Shown piece by piece: positions 1 to 11,924 of a DNA stretch of 64,000 nt. Both the position numbers and the translations under genes were made by a program. The stretch's first letter is position 1. Each line of letters begins with the position of its first letter. The notes beneath the pieces are model-generated. The model did not search any database. It worked only from the letters and a program-made list of their open reading frames with translations, and had not been told where the DNA came from. This DNA comes from Stropharia rugosoannulata (taxonomy: Eukaryota; Basidiomycota; Agaricomycetes; Agaricales; Strophariaceae): the NCBI GenBank assembly GCA_028532985.1, contig JANCIK010000003.1, positions 3,730,001 through 3,794,000 of the forward strand. Direction: 5' to 3'.

Positions 1-54
1 CACAAACCGCAAGCGAAAAAAGGCGGAGTAGGAAGAAAAGCAAGGCAACGGCGC

Positions 55-765
55 TCACCTGAACAGGCGCACATCAACCCTGACGAGGTACCGCCACCCT
101 TTTTTCCTCTTGCGCTTATCGCTATCAGTTGGCGTCGGACCCTCCGCTTCCATATCGTCTTTGCCGTTCCCATGCCCAGAATCCGAATGCGAGTGGGGAT
201 GCGTATGACTCTCGTCGACGTACACGCCGCGCTCGTCCCATGCGATCACGGCGCCGCCCTTGAGCGGCGAGCCAGACATGCGCCGCGCGTGTACGTACCC
301 GCCGTTACTGCCGGTACCGCCGTACGCACCGACACCCGTGAAGTCGCCCCCATACCCCGCCGCAGCCGACTGCGTCTTTCGGTGCCCGTAGCCGTGCCCA
401 TGAGCCTGTCGGCGCCTCCTGCGCTCGTCGAACACGTGCGGCGCGATCCCGCTGATGACCTCGCGTGGCGTCGGCCGGAAGTGCGCGATCGCCTCGGCCG
501 TGGACGAGTATCGCGGTGTTGAGGGGCCCTGCGACAGGGGACGCTGGGAGGGCGTCGAAGGCCGCTGCGCACTCTGCGGGTCCGCGCGCAGCGACGAGGT
601 GCGCACTGGCGGTGCGGGTGTAGGATAGGTGTATGCGTACGCATATGGGTCTGGGTAGGCGTACGCGTAGTTGTATCCGCCGGTGTAGTGCGAGTTGGAT
701 TTGTTGTTGTAGTCGTAGTGAGAGTGGGATTCGCTAACGGTGTATGGAGGGAGTCCGTCGGCCAT
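55..765 (-). CDS. His/Tyr/Gly-rich hypothetical protein, 5' part, runs off the left edge
   Basis: I do not recognise a family. The best start is the ATG at 763-765 (MADGLPPYTV). The open frame continues upstream without support, so I left that part out. The protein is low in complexity: Tyr/Ala repeats (YAYAYPDPYAYAY) near residue 30-45, a Ser/Pro/Arg stretch near 60-90, a short ordered-looking part (STAEAIAHFRPTPREVI) near 90-110, then Gly-rich and His/Ser-rich stretches and a basic end (DKRKRKKGWR). The apparent stop at 55-57 overlaps a strong splice donor (CAG|GTGAGC, exon end at 59), so the gene most likely continues past the window edge. No signal peptide or membrane segment is visible. 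The composition suggests a disordered, perhaps nuclear or cortical, protein, but that is a guess. Confidence 0.55.
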   Translation of the reverse strand: MADGLPPYTVSESHSHYDYNNKSNSHYTGGYNYAYAYPDPYAYAYTYPTPAPPVRTSSLRADPQSAQRPSTPSQRPLSQGPSTPRYSSTAEAIAHFRPTPREVISGIAPHVFDERRRRRQAHGHGYGHRKTQSAAAGYGGDFTGVGAYGGTGSNGGYVHARRMSGSPLKGGAVIAWDERGVYVDESHTHPHSHSDSGHGNGKDDMEAEGPTPTDSDKRKRKKGWRYLVRVDVRLFR

Positions 766-1192
766 GTTTGGTGTAGTGCGTAGTGTTGTGGAGTAGTTCG
801 CTGAGGAGGCGGTGTGGTATGGTGTAGCGTGGACTGGGAGGCGGTGAAGAGGCGGTGAGATGTGGAGGAGGGTAGCTGGGCGAGCGGTAGTAACTTGGTA
901 AAATGAGGGGGCGGTGCCAGAGTAGTAGGGCAGAGAGGGGAGATAAAATAAGCAGGCCAGGTCCTCGCGGCGCACGTACGTGAAGTAAGGCTGTATGTAA
1001 CTACTTATTAAATATCATCATCCTTATCCGTTTCCGTCCTTATCCAGTCCGACAGTCTCGTTATCTCATAATCCCTGTTCTTAGCCAGTAGTCCCTATCC
1101 TTGCGCAATTCTCAGCCAATGTTCATCCCTTTCTGATTCTTAGCCAATGGCAATTAGTGCAACGAGTTCTTAAATCCCGACCGTATTCGCCA

Positions 1193-1210
1193 ACCGGCTC
1201 GTAGGCCGGT
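1193..1210. repeat. short perfect inverted repeat
   Basis: Arms ACCGGC and GCCGGT are separated by six bases. They could form a small GC-rich hairpin. No role can be assigned; chance is possible. Confidence 0.45.
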
Positions 1211-1335
1211 GAATTACACCCACTTAGACCAGTCGGGGACGACGAAGCCTGGCCTTAAGTTCAAGTACAATGCACTTGATAATTTCAAGCTCGACGCGAA
1301 GGGTTCAAGTGCCAAGTTCGGGTACGCGAAGCCTC

Positions 1336-1357
1336 GACTAGCAATTTTCTGCTAGTC
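1336..1357. repeat. 8-bp-arm perfect inverted repeat
   Basis: Arms GACTAGCA and TGCTAGTC flank a six-base AT-rich loop. It lies just upstream of a pyrimidine-rich tract. It is too short to be a transposon end on its own and no target duplication is visible. Confidence 0.5.
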
Positions 1358-3669
1358 CCCAGTCTTCTTCTCCTTCTCGGTCTCTCAAATCTCCTTCTTA
1401 TTCTCGGTCTTTAAATTTCTCTTCTGTGATCTCGTTCACTGCGTTCTCTCTGTGGTTCAAGTGGTTCTGTTCGTTCTTCAGAATCAGAAACACATGCACC
1501 TTCTCGTCCGGTGACCGTGCAGGCAAGATCGTATTGTCATTGAATCCACACATCAACTATGTCCCATGGTCCCCTTTTCACATCAACTCTTTTCCTTTAA
1601 ACCCAACGCTGCTTCTCTTTCACGCGTTGTGCTAGCTAGGTCCTATTCTTAACGTCTAGTATGCATTAGCAGACTCCGTCGTGTCTAAGAATACACCAGT
1701 GCTCTAAGAATAGGCTTCTAATGGGTGTTCATGACAGGTTAATGAGCTGCTATGAAAGCTAATGTATGATATATGATCCATGATAGAACACTACGCCGAC
1801 TCCACTACACATGCAAATGTGGTGATAAATATCGGTGCTATGCCTTCCTTGTATGCAGTAGAACACGCCGGTACCAGTGACTAGCAGCAGCTCGTTGGAG
1901 CTCATCCGTTCTACCTTACTGAGTGCGCGGCCTACGTAGGAGGTAACACGAGTCTATGAAATCATCCTTGCCAGTCCTGTATTTGACATTGACAACTGAC
2001 ACTGAAGCTGAAGCACTGACTGATGGACAGCGCACCACACTTCCAACTTGCCGCAGCATTGCCGATCATGCTAATGCCAATGCCATGCGTCGTGCCATGC
2101 AATCCGATGTTATACCAACGGTCGCACTACTAGACGACGACAACTCAGCTGGGCTGTGCGCGAATCGAGCACGTACCTACCCTGGACGTCATTGTGTCGT
2201 GGTGCACGGTCTGGAGAGTATGTGGTGACCTGTAGCCTATGACAATACTGACAGAGTCAGAGTCAGGCTGTGAATGGAGACCTATAGGCACAACCATCGA
2301 CGTACCTCGAAACAGGCGCGCGTCGCATCAGTCTCCGCGGCATAGCACATCTCTCGGGGACCAGGCTTCGTAAGTTCGTAAATCATTCCAAGTAGAGCAC
2401 ATCACTGAGCGCGGTACGTCAAGTACACTGTCGATCTGCCACAAGTCTCTAACCCATGGAGCTGGGGGCCCTAGTCGGAGTTTACGCTAATGCATTTCGA
2501 GGAAGTATAGATGCGCAGATTACGACCGACACTTCTAACCGTGCTTGTGATTAGATTACCGTGGTGCATGGCCATCAGTATGCGTCCCGCGTCTTCATGT
2601 TATACTCTATCTCTGCATTCTGATTCTGTAAGCCGGACTGCTAAGTGGGCCGACGAGTCTGAAGAACTGCAAAAAACCAGGCCATTTGACTAGTGTAGCC
2701 CCCCAAAAAAGTGGGTTTGTTCGTTCGAGAGAGGGAAAGACAGGCCTATTTGCAGAGGTACGAAGAGACCTAAAAGAAAGGTTTTTCATTTCAAGAGACA
2801 TTTCAAGATACGATGTCTTCGTCACGTAGTTAAACCAAACGGAAACCCCAGATAGTTGACACGCATGCACGCATATGAATGTCGAATAGTAGCAGACACT
2901 GTCCACTGTTGCTGCTGCTGCTCCGCCGCCGAAGACGTAGTTTTCCAATCATCGATGAGCAAGCCTATGTCTCCGAAGTCCGGTCTGGCAGTCCATAGCT
3001 GTAGCAGAACCAATCATGGCATCGAACAAGCCTGTGCGAACACGCCGGCATCCATTGCAATTGCTAAGCGCCATTATGGCTCACTCGGCACAGGACAACA
3101 CAGACCTAAGCCTGAGCTCTCGGCTTACGCTCAGGGAAGCTGGGGTTGGGAATAGAAAGAGAGAGAGACACAGCACACAGAGGTATGCTTCTGCAGAGGT
3201 AGACAGTGTGCATGTGCATGAGTCAAGGTCTTCGTGAGTAAGCGTCCATCCCAATGCGCCAGCACGTTCAACAGACAATTGGAAAACCAAGTCCACATGC
3301 TTGAAAAACGCGTCAATTACAGTTCCTGCAACAGGCACAGCCTATTCTTCAGCCTCGGTATGCGCTCGGCTCTAGATGGTGTGCATATAAGGGAGCAATG
3401 TCGGAGGAAACGGCGGGCTGGTTTGCGGATGAATTTGTAGGAAACCAAGAAGGAAACGTGCATCATGATTCCACATTTGTTTGATATTGGATCTCAGCTT
3501 CAATTTGCATGTCGGTAACCGCAGCCGAGTTTGAACATGTGGAAAAGTGGAAGTCTTTCACAAAGTCTGCAGCAAGTCTTCAGGTCAAAATGTTTTCGCC
3601 CTACAGGCTAGCCGCTACATTTTACACTGTACAGCCATTGGTTCCACGGGCCACAACAAGACGTTTTGC

Positions 3670-3674
3670 AAAAA
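3670..3674 (-). terminator. RNA polymerase III terminator of tRNA-Asn
   Basis: A run of five T on the minus strand begins about six bases after the tRNA 3' end, which is the usual Pol III stop signal. Confidence 0.75.
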
Positions 3675-3679
3675 GAATC

Positions 3680-3782
3680 TGCTCCAGTGAGGCTCGAACT
3701 CACGACCTTCCGATTGAACTGATCACTGCCACATTGCATGCGTGTAACAGTCGGACGCTGTAACCAACTCAGCCATGGAGCA
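3680..3782 (-). tRNA. tRNA-Asn (anticodon GTT) with a 30-nt intron
   Basis: The cloverleaf folds cleanly on the minus strand. The acceptor stem TGCTCCA/TGGAGCA has 7 pairs, the D stem GCTG/CAGC encloses loop AGTTGGTTA, the anticodon stem TCCGA/TCGGA has 5 pairs, and the T stem GTGAG/CTCAC encloses loop TTCGAGC. The anticodon loop reads CTGTTA then A, giving anticodon GTT for asparagine. A 30-nt intron (3715-3744) sits between positions 37 and 38, the canonical eukaryotic site removed by the tRNA splicing endonuclease. Spliced length is 73 nt without CCA. The body closely resembles other fungal tRNA-Asn genes. The D-arm and T-arm promoter boxes (A and B) are internal. The first pair is T-A rather than G-C. 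Confidence 0.95.
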
Positions 3783-4891
3783 CATATTCACGTGTTTCCA
3801 CGTAGTTAATTTCCTAATTCTGGATTCAGTCAAAGGGCGTGATAGGCTTCCAGACTTGATTATCAACAGTCAAATTGCAGTCAAAGACTTTCGGAGGTTC
3901 AGAAAGGAATGAGTGGCAGAAACCAAATAGAAAGAAGTGAAGAAAAAAAGTATTAAGCTGCTGTGGCAAAGCTGTGGTTAGTGGGCGGTTAGTCTGCCAT
4001 CCGCCTGAGGCAGCACCACTATTCAAACTCCGAATTCGTACCTTGCTTGCTACCAACTTGCTACCTTTCTTTGTTTTTTGGTCCTTCTTGTTTCACTTAC
4101 CCTCAAGCGAGGACCAATCTTACTCTATATCCTGCTTAACTTTATCCTACTTATGTCTGGACACGCTGAACTCTAATGCTTTGACGGAAAATTACTGTGA
4201 CGTTCCGTCATTACGGTCTGACAATGCTCTCCCTTCCCTCCGATTTGCCCCTTGTACGACCAAACTGCGCAGGATCTGGGACTCGAGCGTGGTGTTACAG
4301 TACAAGCTAGGGCCGCAAGCTATGATATACAGGAAAACATAGACGAGCTTGTGACCATATGGCGCAACCTCTGCAGCCATGGACCGCTATCCCCCGACTC
4401 CTGAGGGCATTTATCTTGCGACTCTCTGCTTGCATTATGAACTAAACGAAATACAGTGATTTATGGCTTATACATCTACCAGCTCTAACATTCATACAAC
4501 ATGCATCGATTTTGCTGGTATATTATATTTCCTGTTCAGCTACATTGGCACTGATCAACCGGCCAAAATTTACGCTGCTCTACCTTCGTCTACCTGGTCA
4601 TACAATACCAAAGCAATAGAATATGCACACTGAATGCCTTTGGGTCCACGCTGGGCACAAAATTAGCTCAGTCGTTCCTTCTACCTGGTTTAGAAAAAAA
4701 CAAACTAGTCATTGGTTATACATTGTTTTCTGGCTACGACAATATTCAATTTCAACCAGGAGCATCCGCATCCAACAAAAACTTCCCATACTGTTTAAGA
4801 AACGATTTATAGTGCTGTGTTTAAGGTGAGTTGCAACACTTATACGCCTGGGAGTTAGACTGTGATTGAGAAGCAGCTCTGGGCAGGGGTC
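3783..4891. other. intergenic interval, nothing recognised
   Basis: About 1.1 kb between the tRNA 5' end and the degenerate secreted-protein gene. Short open frames on both strands show no family pattern. The upstream control region of the tRNA would lie at its low end. Confidence 0.5.
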
Positions 4892-5413
4892 TTAAACCTT
4901 CGAAAGGTGAGACGCAACGTCAGCAACATGAATGTCAATAGGCCCAGCAAACAGAGGTACGTACTCGCCACATGCAGCCTTGAGCGCCAGATTCATAACT
5001 GTTGAGCCGATCACAAAAGCAGACGGGACGATGTCGTCCTTCAGGAAGCATTCGCTCTGGTATGGCAGGAAGACGTAGCCTAAACAGTCCGACACTAGGG
5101 GTGCCCAAAGTCTATGAACACGCGCCACACCAAACGACATGGATGAACAATGATGTACTCACGGGCGTCGCACTGCTGTGCACATTGGATTTCCTCGGAA
5201 ACGAAGACCTCCATAAGCTGGTTTAGCAGCAAAGCGTCAATGTCTAGAGTTTACACATGGAATAGCATCTCGTACATCTCCCGCTGCGCGCTGGTCAATT
5301 CCCGGATAAACGGCATAGGTGGAGGTTGCAGTAGAGGCACTAGAGCCAGGCACTGTTGCGGCGAACGAGACAGTGGCTACAGCAAGGCTTGCGAAAAGGC
5401 TGAGAATGTACAT
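4892..5413 (-). pseudogene. decayed secreted protein with a PAN/apple-like Cys module
   Basis: A minus-strand ATG (5411-5413) opens a typical signal peptide (MYILSLFASLAVATVSFA). Coding sense then shifts to another frame reading REL-TSAQREMYEML, which is interrupted by an in-frame TAA. The same frame resumes as DIDALLLNQLMEVF and reaches a Cys-rich part, CAQQCDA. A GTGAGT...CTAG intron joins that to LSDCLGYVF and SECFLKDD. The spacing CxxxC...C...C with a YVF core resembles PAN/apple modules of fungal secreted proteins. The end (IDIHVADVASHLSKV) is open to a TAA at 4892. The frame shift plus the stop argue for a pseudogene, unless an unusual intron removes both. Domain assignment is by pattern only. 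Confidence 0.45.
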
Positions 5414-6770
5414 GGCTTTGTATCTTCAGGTGAGTGAATGCAAATCAGTTTTCCTACTTCTCGTTTTATACCATGCAAACAGAAATTAAATGGGACACTA
5501 TGCTCCTGACCTGAATGAAGATATGCACGGGGCACAGAGTAAGTCGAACTTAGTGGATTCTTAGCTAGCCAGGAACGACCACTTCTCTAGTTTTGGGTAC
5601 TACTCATGACCATCCAAGACGGCCGCTGACAATGTTGCCGATGAACGGCGCTATGTCCCTCAAGTTTCTTTCAAACTTCAAGTGCCATTCAGCTCTCCTG
5701 TCTTTGTCTTCTGACCTTTCACTGCTTTGTGATCTTGCATACTCGCGCTCTGAGACAACGCCGTGACGAGTACTGCATGATGCAGGACGAACGAAGTTAC
5801 CACGGTCAATTTTGGTTGTACCCGGAGCTTAAGAAACATCACTATCACATATCTAGGTGTCCTTCTCTGTATCAGGTATTCAAGTTGGAGTCCCATCATC
5901 TATTCCGCATACCCTCCACTAATAGCTGTCTACCAGATAGATTGAGGTATGTATAGAAGTTCTTTCCTTTCACATATCAGCCAAGGTTCTGCTTGTTAAC
6001 GTTAATTTGTCGAATGATCCAAACGTAACTATCTCAGTGCTGCTTACTTTATTTTTGGAAACAGTATTCTCAAGCCTCACCGGTCAACTTTCATACTCTT
6101 AGGCAAACGGAATATCGCATTTAGTTCAATTCGACACTGACTTACTGAAGGCTGAACGGCAATGATATTTTTATGCAGTATTCAAAATCAGTTCATTCTA
6201 GTTCGGCGCCCATTTGGCTGAAGACTGTACAATTTTGTTATAGAGGTGACCGGTGACCTTGTCAAAGTCATGTCATTGAAATACTCAAGTGGCCACGCCA
6301 CCTTCGTTGAGCTGTTACCAGTAGCAGCCGGCGCACGTCATTTACTGTAATTTACAGGAAGGACAGCGTCTCGTACCTTCTCGTACATCTCCCTCTGAAT
6401 CAACGGTTCACCACAAAAGCTGCCTTGCATTGGCCGCGCATTGTTCGAGCTGAGCGGACTCCGAGTTACTTTTAGCGGCCCGGAACATTCCCAGACTTGG
6501 CCTAAGTATGGCATATGCAGAACTAATAAAAGCCACCGACTGCTCCACGCCATTCCTTGATGTATCAGAACAAGTTACAGAATAGATGAGAACAGATGCT
6601 ATCTCAGATACGTGGTATGCAGATGTCAGATTGTCACGTTCCGCTCAACTCGTGCTCCTACTTGGCTCCTACAGTCGAGTCCCTCCCGCACTATATCTCC
6701 GTCTGTGTATGGCGAAGTCGGGCTCTTACTCATAATTCTTCCTTTGCTCGCCACTAGGTTATTGGCTACC
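5414..6770. other. intergenic interval with a possible exon relic
   Basis: No intact gene. On the minus strand near 6370-6400 the sequence encodes QREMYEK and its DNA closely matches the QREMYEM-encoding part of the decayed gene at 4892-5413 (near 5267-5290). This suggests a second, more decayed copy. The remainder shows no structure I can support. Confidence 0.4.
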
Positions 6771-8798
6771 ATGCTGGATCTTATTCCTGCGACTCCTGGA
6801 AGTCTCAATGTGGGCCATTTAGAGCGGACGTTGGGCGTGTTCTTCGTAGGATACATTTTTGCAGGCGTGATTTATGGATTTACGTTCTTTGGTGGGTGAT
6901 TATTCACTAACACCGGCTCGTATGCTCACAAAATTGCTTCAGGTGCATATATGTACTATTTCCAACGGTTAAATGATCCATGGAAGAACAAGGTCACGGT
7001 CAGTGCAATTATTTAGCCCCGCTTACGCAAAGGCCCATAGACTCGCTTTATAGGTATTACTTTTGTGGGGCATCGAGACTGCCAATGTTTGCCTTCGTGA
7101 GTGAATCTCTTCTCGTGCTTTGAGTAGGCTGAACAAAGGTTCTTGGTACATTGGTAGTGTCCGATACGTGAGTCTCTTATCTTGAATACAGTTGTTACTA
7201 CTAGTTAATTACTGAGCACAGACTCCATCACCACTTCGTCGACCTCTTTCCTTATACTATTGGAATTGAGCTTATAACTTCGTCAGTGCCTATACATTTA
7301 TTGAATAAAGCTTTGACTGACTTGGCGGGAATGATGCTACAGACCTTTCTGTGTGAGTGTCATTTTCGTTATATGATCGGTCATAATTTTACTGAACACT
7401 TTATTCTCTACAGGTCCAGATGCTTCTTTCGGTATGTCGCTCAGCTAAATCAACATATACGATGCTGAAGACTTTCTATTTACAGTCCGTTTCAATTTTT
7501 GTCTCACAGATGTGAGCCTTTCATTTGTTAGATATCACTGTCTGAGCTTACCGCGAGACGCATAGTTTTTATGCACTACGTAGTCTGGCAGGTAATTACT
7601 TGTTGTTCATAAATCTTAAAGCTATACATTCATCTTTTTCTGCGTAGACAAAACTAGGCCTGCCATAATTTTGTCTTCAATGGCGGTATGTCTTGGTCTG
7701 AGGTCAACGTCAAATGAAGGTTCAAGGTAGCTGATTGCACGTAAAGATCACGGCAGCTACAGCAGCTCTAGGTATGTAACTGCATATTTTAAGACCTACT
7801 TATAGCTGAAGCAACCTTCTCTAGTCCTTGGAATCAGTAGGCGTCTTTCAGTGATTCTCCCGACACACTGATTTAATATTTTAAATCTAGTTATGTCTGT
7901 TCAACTGTAAGCCATTAATTATGCAACCCGTAGTCCCATATCTAACGTAAAGCTCGCACTGCGTATTAGGTTCCAAGATAAGGCATTTGCAGATATGAGC
8001 AGACATCATCGTGAAGCAAGTATTATTATTATTTTGCCAGCGATACCAGCTATTTCTGACAGCAGAGCAGGTTATCGTCTCCCTTCATTTTGCGTTCAAT
8101 ATTGTTAGCAGTGTGAGCACTTTCTTCGCTGTACCAAAAAGCCCCAGGTATATGCAACCACACTCTCTTGGAGACTGTTCACCGCTAAACATGTAGCACT
8201 GCGCAGGTCTGCTAGCGTCGTGGACGACTGGCTGGATAATCTTGTCTGGCTGACGATCAGTCGAGGGGGTTTGGCTGTCGTAATTCAAGTCGCGCTTTTG
8301 GTGGTCTTTATCTCATCGCCGAGTCATATGTACTGGATCCCATTCTATCTCGTGTCGGCTAGATGTAAGGAGCTCTAACACCACTAACCTCATGCCGTAT
8401 TAACATGATTTGTGATTAGTATTTGCCATAGGTCCAATCATTCTGTGCGTCCTTGTTTAATTCGAGCGATTTCATGCACCCAACATTATTACTAATTTTC
8501 TTGTTTACCTCAGTCTGAATTCATCAATTAGGTCACTGCAGTCCTCATTGGAGTCCGATGTATCAGCAAAAGTCATGCCTAGTCATAGTGTTAGTCCTGG
8601 TGCTAGCTCTAACGCCAGGACCCTACTCAACAGCCAGAATGGCGTGAGTTTTAACTACTAACTTATATGCCATCTGCTGGATTAATTCTGTGTTTTTATT
8701 TTGTATAGGGTGTTCTGGCGATTAACGTCTCCACGACAACGAGACTGGAGAACGAAAATAATCTCGGTGGAGTCTTTGAAACAAAAGCAAGAGGATAA
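6771..8798 (+). CDS. DUF6534-type multipass membrane protein
   Basis: Multi-exon gene starting at ATG 6771 (MLDLIPATPGS). The first exon carries LERTLGVFFVGYIFAGVIYG, the first membrane segment typical of this basidiomycete family, followed after an intron by a YMYYFQRL-type motif. Later exons give LLWGIETANVC, SDTLHHHFVD, LTDLAGMMLQTFL and, near 8210-8370, DDWLDNLVWLTISRGG plus a hydrophobic stretch, matching the conserved DUF6534 core. The cytosolic tail from about 8550 is Ser/Asn-rich and ends KARG at 8798. Introns are 40-60 nt. The family has six or seven membrane helices and no known function. It faces a convergent paralogue (8966-11033). Several inner exon limits, especially 7500-8200, are uncertain, and one broken exon cannot be excluded. 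Confidence 0.65.
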
Positions 8799-8965
8799 CA
8801 TTAGTGTTTACGTTGTTCTTGTGTAAGCTTGTGAATATGAGAAGTGACTGTTCCGTGCCATCGAAGCAAGCATTCTTTGAGGCGACCAAAAGCGCTAATG
8901 GGTTTTATGATACATATTATACCCAGTTATAGATAAATAATAGTGAGAGTCCTGCGCCATTAACT

Positions 8966-11033
8966 TCATAGATTTGGGGCGGGACTTTTCGTATCCCCAG
9001 TGCTGCTAGTGCTGTTTGAGAGCTCATTGGCCTTCACTGACTCCGCTTCATGATAATATGTTGATGCATCAGTGAGCTGGGGACGCTCTTCGGCAGCTGA
9101 AGGCGCAAAGAAATTAATCGGGGTATAAAGCTGAAGATAAAAACGCATACAGACCATTTCGGAAAGAAATATCCGTGAGTGGGTATGTATTGTTTGTGGC
9201 TTTCGTGCGCATCAGTTTGCGGATACCTTCACGCGCGTTTAGTGTGACCTGAGTTAAGAACCACCATGAAATTTGTTCAATAACCCCGATCAGAATGCAC
9301 ACACTTACCAGAAGTGAGTTCACGTAGACTAGGACAGGTTAGAGTTTGATTCAAGAGTTCGTTTCAGTTGTAGATTAAAAATAGGGTTTCCCTCACTTTT
9401 GCTAATCACCGCCGTGAATCCTGTGTGACAAGTTTAGACGATCAGATATGCTGTCTCAAAATAAGGTTTCTAACCTGAGAATATGTTGGACGTCACGGAG
9501 CTGTGATACTAAGTTTATTCAACTGTGAGTTTCTGAGAACAGGTGGATGTAAACGAACAGAAGTAACTTACAGTTACAAAAATGCATATTGAAATTGCAG
9601 TGGTAATAAGCCCAACGTTGACGCTGTAAAGTATAAGGCGATCGATAGCATATCCAGAACTACAGTTTACGGAATTTTAGCACCATTCCCTTTGTAGGAG
9701 AGAAAGAACTTACGCCTTGAATCCACTTTTTGACTTGCCCAGCAAGCCAACCAGTGTTACGGTTATCAGAGTATCACAAAATACCACAAGTGCTAACAGC
9801 GTGTTATATAGTCCCTGCAAATATCATTGGGTTTACATCATCAAGAAGTGGGGTATCCTGTAAAATATCACCTACACGAGCAGGTTGATCATAGATTGTG
9901 GGGATGAAAGTGTTGATGAAACTATATGTTTTTTTAAGTTTGAGTCTAAATATGACGTCCCGGGAGTGATCCTACTCACAACCTGACAGTCAATGCTGTT
10001 GTCCGCTAAGAAGCCTTACGCATTCAATAATTCAGATATGAAGCTCACTGAGTCCTATACCTGAATACTTTAGATCAGCAAAAGTTGATATGGTTTAGAA
10101 GTCATTTACATAACTGCCCAACAGAGGTGACGACCTAATAGAATCATCAGTAAACGCTGCGGTTCAAAGATGTCCTAGAGAAGGCGCACAATCAATGTGG
10201 TAATTGGGATCCTCAAGGGAGAGTTGCGACTAACTATCCAATCCATGAGTGCGGTGTATAAAGTAATTCGGGTAATTGACGTACTTTTCCATATTCTCCA
10301 GCAATAGAAGCTAAAAACTTTAGTCAAAAAGATAGAACGACAGAGAGCAAAATCAGCACACACCCTTGCACCAGACTCGTAATGATGACCTGAGAGTAGT
10401 TTCAATACACAAGTGGCATTGAATAAACCAAGCATTACCGTTAAGGCGAATGAAACCTAGTCCATGCGTTTAGTACGTAATCAGAGTAAAGAACTCTGTA
10501 TCTTACCGTCCACGTTCTATATGTAACAGTCAGTGTTATCTTAAGCTCAAACCGAAGATAGTATCACACCTTCGGAAGATAAACAGGCCATTTAAATTCT
10601 CAGGTGGTTTGCACACAACATAGACGAAGTGTGCTGTTTCTGCAACCAAAATCAGGTGGGCAGTTTCAAGGACACTTTTGAGCAGTTAGTTCGAAATTCA
10701 TCCAATATACCAAGTTCACAGACGTCAATATTCCGACCTGTTCGTAGTGTTAATTGGGTTGGAAACTCGCCCAATTATCTATCGACTCACGATGATCTTC
10801 AGATATTTGTGGTCTTTTGGGTATGTCCGATAGTAATATCCAGTCTGCGCCAGAGAGATTCCGTATAGCCTGCACACTCAACAGTTGAATCACCAACAAT
10901 GGTAAACGGAATGCCAAAAGCTTACATGCAACACGCCATAACGCCTAGTAGTGAGTCCACGGTCATCAACTAATCCAGTAGCAAGCGTTCATTAGACTCT
11001 CACCAATGAGATATGGCTCTTCGATACGGCCAT
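8966..11033 (-). CDS. DUF6534-type multipass membrane protein, convergent paralogue
   Basis: The start is ATG 11033 (MAVSKSHISL). After a short intron the protein continues LMTVDSLLGVMACCM, then CMLYGISLAQTGYYY and RTYPKDHKYLKI, the strongest signature of this family (first helices, then a YYRxYPKD loop). Next come VLETAHLILVAETAHFVY near 10600-10680 and TKVFSFYCWRIW near 10300. The C-terminal part has MNSLLVSV near 9300, the place where DUF6534 proteins read NSLLATLN, then a Ser/Thr-rich tail ending SPAPNL at 8966. It ends tail-to-tail with the gene at 6771-8798, only about 170 bp apart. The stretch 9350-10170 is AT-rich and its exons are unclear, so partial decay is possible. Function unknown. 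Confidence 0.6.
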
Positions 11034-11924
11034 TATTGACTATCTCTGTCGACGACATCAGAGCTCGTACGGGAGAGCGTGGTCAATAACAAGAGTAAAA
11101 GGAAACAGTGATGTTTACTTTAGCTCGTCTGCTTAATCACGTTATCGACTGTCTGCAGTGTCAAATTCATCACGGTCGCAGTAGCTTCTTACTGAGTTGC
11201 TGTCTCCACTTGCTCTAATTAGCAACTCAACAATGGAAAACGCCTAGACGTGATGCAAGTACCTATACATAACATTAGGTCACTTGCAGGGTGTTATTCC
11301 AGATTACAGACTATCCAAATGGACATTCATAATGATATATGACTCCACGGACTCACTAATCCCAATTGCATAATTTACCCTGGTTCACTTGTTTATGTAT
11401 AACATCCCAAGGCCGTCTCCAAAACGTCGGTCACCTCGGCATTCGCGGCTTCGAACAACTTCGCCCGTGAACTCGAATGCACAGTGTCGTAGGCTCACAG
11501 GAAGACGTTACATATCAGAGCGTGGCGATGACGGCCTGTGCTATTATGGGCGCGTTAACTTTTCCATGGTTTTCGATGCTATCACCACTCACTAGCACCA
11601 TACATTCCATGCATATGAAGCTACCTACTCGTAGTTGTACCTTGTTAGCCTGAAGTGTATGCGGTGCGTCACCTAGTCCCCGTGTACAAAGCGGGAGCTT
11701 TGGAAGATTCGCACAAAGAGACAGCATGTAATAAAGCGATGTAGAAGATTGACTATATTCATATTGATTAAAAGCATGATCCCAATGTATCACTACGTAT
11801 ATTCAAGTCAGACTGTAGATATCGTTATCAACTCGGGCATGAAAAGACTTACACAGAATGTACTGCAACATAACCAAAGCACAGAAAGCAAAAACGCATT
11901 GGTACGTGATGAACTTCGCAATAT
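11034..11924. other. intergenic interval, nothing recognised
   Basis: About 0.9 kb between the start of a DUF6534 gene and the end of the first CNNM copy. It should hold the promoter of the former and the 3' end of the latter. Open frames here show no family pattern. Confidence 0.45.

Larger units (their letters stand above)
766..3669. other. gene-poor interval
   Basis: I find no convincing gene in this 2.9 kb. Open frames are short and lack family patterns or consistent splice signals. It holds a pyrimidine-rich tract near 1360-1430, three near-repeats of a TTCT(T/C)AGCCA(A/G)T motif near 1079-1150, two perfect short inverted repeats (listed separately) and a small GCT/GCC triplet run near 2907-2932. 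Confidence 0.5.

Noticed and set aside
172..644. Overlapping open frames on both strands inside the left-edge gene
   Set aside because: They are GC-rich shadow frames of the His/Tyr-rich gene, Arg-rich and without family pattern.
2907..2932. GCT/GCC triplet run read as a poly-Ser/Cys or poly-Gln coding repeat
   Set aside because: It is a short microsatellite with no coding context on either strand.
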